This document shows positions 60,667 through 64,000 of a stretch of DNA of 64,000 nt, piece after piece (position 1 is the stretch's first letter; every line of letters starts with the position of its first letter). The stretch is taken from the NCBI GenBank assembly GCA_015698045.1, contig BLAL01000266.1, positions 310,001 to 374,000 of the forward strand, written 5' to 3'. The DNA is from Rhizophagus clarus. Taxonomy: Eukaryota > Glomeromycota > Glomeromycetes > Glomerales > Glomeraceae. The position numbers and the translations under genes are program-made. The notes beneath the pieces are model-generated. The model did no database searches, was not told the DNA's origin, and worked only from the letters and a program-made list of their open reading frames with translations.

Positions 60667-61923
60667 CTATTAAAATTTATTATTATTATAAAAAAAAAAA
60701 TTATTCATTATTATTTGTTAAATATTCCAACTAGTAGATTATTTTATTTTTTTTTTATCGATAAATAGGACACTTTTTATTTGTGTTATTTTCTTTTTTT
60801 TTATTAATAAATACAAGTTTTGGGATGTTAACGCTTACTGGGAGTAAAAAAAAATTTCGCTGCATTATGTATTATATAGCTTATTTAAAACTATTAAACT
60901 TTAATATTCCGATCTAATATAGATATAATGAAGTCTGTTTCAGTAAGAGTGGCAAAATTTTTTTTTTTTTTATTATAATCACAAAAAAATTATTGGCATT
61001 TTATTAACTTAATTACTTTCAATTGTGATCTATCGCGCAATTGTTATTTGACCAATCCTTCTCATTTCTATTAACCAAAATGGGACCTTTTCGAAGGTTT
61101 TAATTCACTCCTCTAAAAAAAAAAAAAATAACTTTAGAAATACTTCTAACGTTCTTTTACTTAAAGAAATATCAGTCCTACTTACTTAAAGGTCTTTTCC
61201 GAAGGCATAATTTCGTTTTTTTAAGAAAAAAAAAAAAAAGAAAACGACATTAGAAATGCTTATTCAAGTCCAACAGTCCAATCGAGTGAGCCAAATGAAA
61301 TTCAATTTTACTAGACTAACAAGCAATGCAACACTCGGTAGTAGTATCAAGATAACTTAAATTACTAGGAAACAGGAACTGTCGAAAAAGATATCGAAAT
61401 GGTACGGATCAAAAAGTGGTACTTTACATAGCCGAAAAGAAAACAAGTAGCAGCGGAAGGAAGAGAGGAAGATTGCCTGGGGATAACACACATTTGACTA
61501 TAACCGTACATTTTAAACGATCCTAATATTTGCAAGGAAAAATATATCGAATTTATGGAATAGTTTAAAAACCAATGATGCGTAAATTTTCAAGGTGTCA
61601 ATTAACAAGTTGGAAAATTTTGCAAAAATTTAGTTGTTTGATTTTATTTATGAAAAGAAATAACCTTTTACATATATTCTATAATATCAATGTTCAACAA
61701 TAAAATATTTAATACCCTAATTTATAATATGACTTTACTGGTAAATATAAAAATGAATAAATTATTATTTTCTAATATGTATAAAAAAATCAAGTATACT
61801 TTGATAATTTCTTATTATTTTTCATCGTTTAATCCATCGATTTTAATAAGCGATTAATAAAAATGAAAATAAGAAAATTTGAATGAATAACTTACTCAAT
61901 CGCAAAGACCCTCTGTATAGGGA
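60667..61923. other. Intergenic region
   Basis: The 3' flank of the pseudokinase gene with several homopolymer runs. No gene recognised. Confidence 0.4.
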
Positions 61924-63110
61924 TTAATTAATCGAGATATATAAATAGTTTGTGGATGGATAGATAATTGACTGTTTCCTTGTATTCTTTAAAAAGAAAT
62001 CTTTCTGCTTCTTTAAATCCATCCTCATTGTTACAATTATTCCATCTAAAGTAATGCTAATTGATTCAATATTTGGCCTATTATCTAGATTTGGAGGTCT
62101 AGTTCCATTGCATACAGTATATTTCATGAGCCATATAAGGCATTACTCCATAAATTATTGTTTAACCTAAATGTAATACTATTTATAAAATGTTGCAAAT
62201 TAAATGTATATCGATCATATTATCTGTTATTGTGTGAATTCTATTTATATAATTTAATGTTAATTATTGTAACTTTCTCATTAGATGCTCTTTCCCATTT
62301 TCTTTTATTATAGTACTTTAACGGTCCATTATTCCATATTGCTGAATGCATTATAATAACATTATCATTATTATTTCTTATTTCTATAACATTCTGTATG
62401 GTATTCATCGAAATTATAATCTAATGGCCCACTATTCCAACTTGATGATATATTGTAATCGTCATTTCTCATTATTATATGGTATCCACTCTATTATGTC
62501 TTTATAGCAATTAATTTTCATTTGCATTTCTTGAATAAAATCATCAATTTCTTTATTTCCACTAGTCCAGTTTAATTAATTTTTAAATATTTTACATTAC
62601 ATAGTTTACACCAATTAAATATATGTCCTACGATCGTAATCAAATTTTTCACAACATTCTTCCTGACAAACTATAATATAATCTTTTGTATTTGGATTTT
62701 GTACATTTTATTATTTATTGAATAATTCATAGCCTAACAAATATAATTAATTTTCATACCTCATTAAGAAATTCGGTAATATTTAATGTTAAGTTTTTTA
62801 ATGTCTCTCTTTAATTGGATCTTCTTATCCATTCCCTTTCATCATTATCATACTTTAATGACCCATCATCATCATTTCTTATTTTTTTTTTAATATCAAT
62901 AAATTGATTATACGGTACCCATTCAAATATTATATCACGATAATAAACAATCTTTAATTACATTTTTTGAATGAAAGTATCGAGTTTTTCATTTTCACTG
63001 GTCCGGTTCTTAAAATTATTTGAAAAATAATTTAAGTGACAAGATTTACACCATTTAGTATATATATCCGTATATCGTTCGCCACATTTTCATACTGGTT
63101 GTTTTGAGAT
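61924..63110 (-). pseudogene. Cluster of broken, partly tandem protein kinase pieces
   Basis: On the minus strand a Cys-containing segment WCKSCHLNYFSNNFKNRTSE, then EKLDTFIQKM and IIFEWVPYNQFIDI, lies at about 63060-62890, with LNITEFLNEV after it (about 62785). A second copy of the same segment follows at about 62570-62470 (NWTSGNKEIDDFIQEMQMK and IIEWIPYNN). A C-lobe piece then follows (GVMPYMAHEI, NGTRPPNLDNRP, about 62140-62075) with a tail to 61924. The TSGNxxIDxFIQExQ...EWIPY block is the conserved lead-in to the kinase domain in Rhizophagus kinases. Stops and shifts are frequent. The arrangement suggests a tandem duplication before decay. Confidence 0.6.
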
Positions 63111-64000
63111 ATTTCGATTTCAACTTTTTTTTTTTAGAGGGAACGCCAGAATTTCATGTTATATTTTATTTACATTACATTCGTGTTAGAAAAAAAAATA
63201 AATCGAGGAAATGTATTTTGTTATTGTTGTTATTATTTTTTTTTTACAAATTTGCATTATGTATATAATTTGAGTTCAAGATCGAATTTTCTACATTCGC
63301 CGCTCAATATAAATAATGATGTAATTTCAAAGGATGATTCTGAACCTTCTTTGAGACTTTATTTTCTGTTATTATCAATCTATCTTTCAACATGTTCCAA
63401 ATACAGATTCGTTATCAATGCTGATCCAATGAAAATTTACAAAATATTCACCGCATGACTTTGTCAGACTTGGCCAAAATTATGAAATTAACCATATTGG
63501 ATACTATGACAAATAATTAACGTAAAACTTATTTCGATATTAACTTTGAATACGAGTTGAAAGGTATTCGAATCAGTGAATGTTAAAAAGTAAAGCGTTT
63601 CACGAGATAAAAAAAAAAAAAAAATAAATAAATAAATATTGAATAATATCAACTTAGTCTAATTTAGCCGACATTTTTTTGACATTTTAGCAACGAGTTT
63701 GTGCAAGCATAGATCATTAGATTGTAGATGATTGATAGATAATAGGAAATACCGATTTCTTCGATTTTTAAATGTTTCTTGATATTCACAATATAATACT
63801 GTGAATCTCTCAATTAAGATCCCTTTAGATCTTAAGTAAATTATAATTAGGCGCGAATTTGAATATTTGTGGCAATTTTCATAATTATCGAAATAAAATT
63901 TGCAGAAAGACAATTTCTTGATCTAATTTATCAGACGCATTAGATATTATGATTGCTGATAAATAATATAATTTTGTAGATTTTTTGTTGATTTTTATCA
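63111..64000. other. Window end, no gene recognised
   Basis: Short frames at 63156-63458 (+) and 63659-63913 (-) have no recognisable motif. The latter (IIYLRSKGILIERFTVLYCE) is somewhat protein-like and could be a fragment. Confidence 0.3.

Noticed and set aside
1..64000. CRISPR arrays, tRNA or rRNA genes
   Set aside because: No regularly spaced repeats with unique spacers, no convincing tRNA A/B-box plus cloverleaf, and no rRNA-like segments were found by eye. A tRNA scan would be needed to be certain.

Overview
The window looks like nuclear DNA of an arbuscular mycorrhizal fungus, Rhizophagus irregularis or a close relative (Glomeromycotina). This is inferred from content. The DNA is very AT-rich. 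Genes have many short introns of about 50-110 bases with GTAAGT/GTATGT donors. The families present are those expanded in that lineage: protein kinases with HRDxHSGN loops, BTB-TLDc proteins, kinase-Sel1 fusions, Crinkler-type remnants, FAR1/MULE-type transposases, and many decayed copies.

Layout. 0-8 kb: a degenerate telomere-type repeat, a broken kinase, a 609-bp foldback element and a dead FAR1/MULE-like transposon. 8.15-10.0 kb: an intact five-exon FAD-dependent sugar-lactone-oxidase-like gene (+). 10.7-13.8 kb: a LINE-like remnant and a broken kinase gene (-). 17.97-18.84 kb: an intact uncharacterised three-exon gene whose product ends in a possible prenylation box (+). 20-25.5 kb: several degraded genes, including a coiled-coil family member and a Crinkler remnant. 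25.9-29.4 kb: two intact two-exon genes on the minus strand, one of 64 aa and one of 397 aa with a C-terminal membrane segment. 30.8-31.5 kb: a broken gene with a MITE at its end. About 32.2-36.1 kb: an almost pure A/T desert.

36.2-39.7 kb: a complete 15-exon CLEC16A/FPL-domain gene (-). 41.0-42.4 kb: a two-exon gene with a PPPPY motif and a Gly/Tyr-rich tail (-). 44.3-46.4 kb: a DNA topoisomerase II pseudogene (-). 47-53 kb: mostly empty, with palindromes, a second MITE-like element and small gene remnants. 53.6-55.2 kb: an intact BTB-TLDc gene (-). 55.95-56.15 kb: a 203-bp hAT-type MITE with an 8-bp target-site duplication. 58.07-60.67 kb: an intact four-exon gene (+) combining an N-terminal helical bundle, a kinase-like domain that has lost DFG, and Sel1 repeats. 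61.9-63.1 kb: broken kinase pieces, partly in tandem (-).

The best candidate for an interesting system is the 58-60.7 kb gene. Its architecture resembles the necroptosis effector MLKL (four-helix bundle, brace, pseudokinase) with Sel1 repeats added. No operon-like logic exists here; neighbours are independent genes among transposon debris. All exon structures were worked out by hand from splice signals and reading frame. Family assignments rest on recognised motifs, not on searches.
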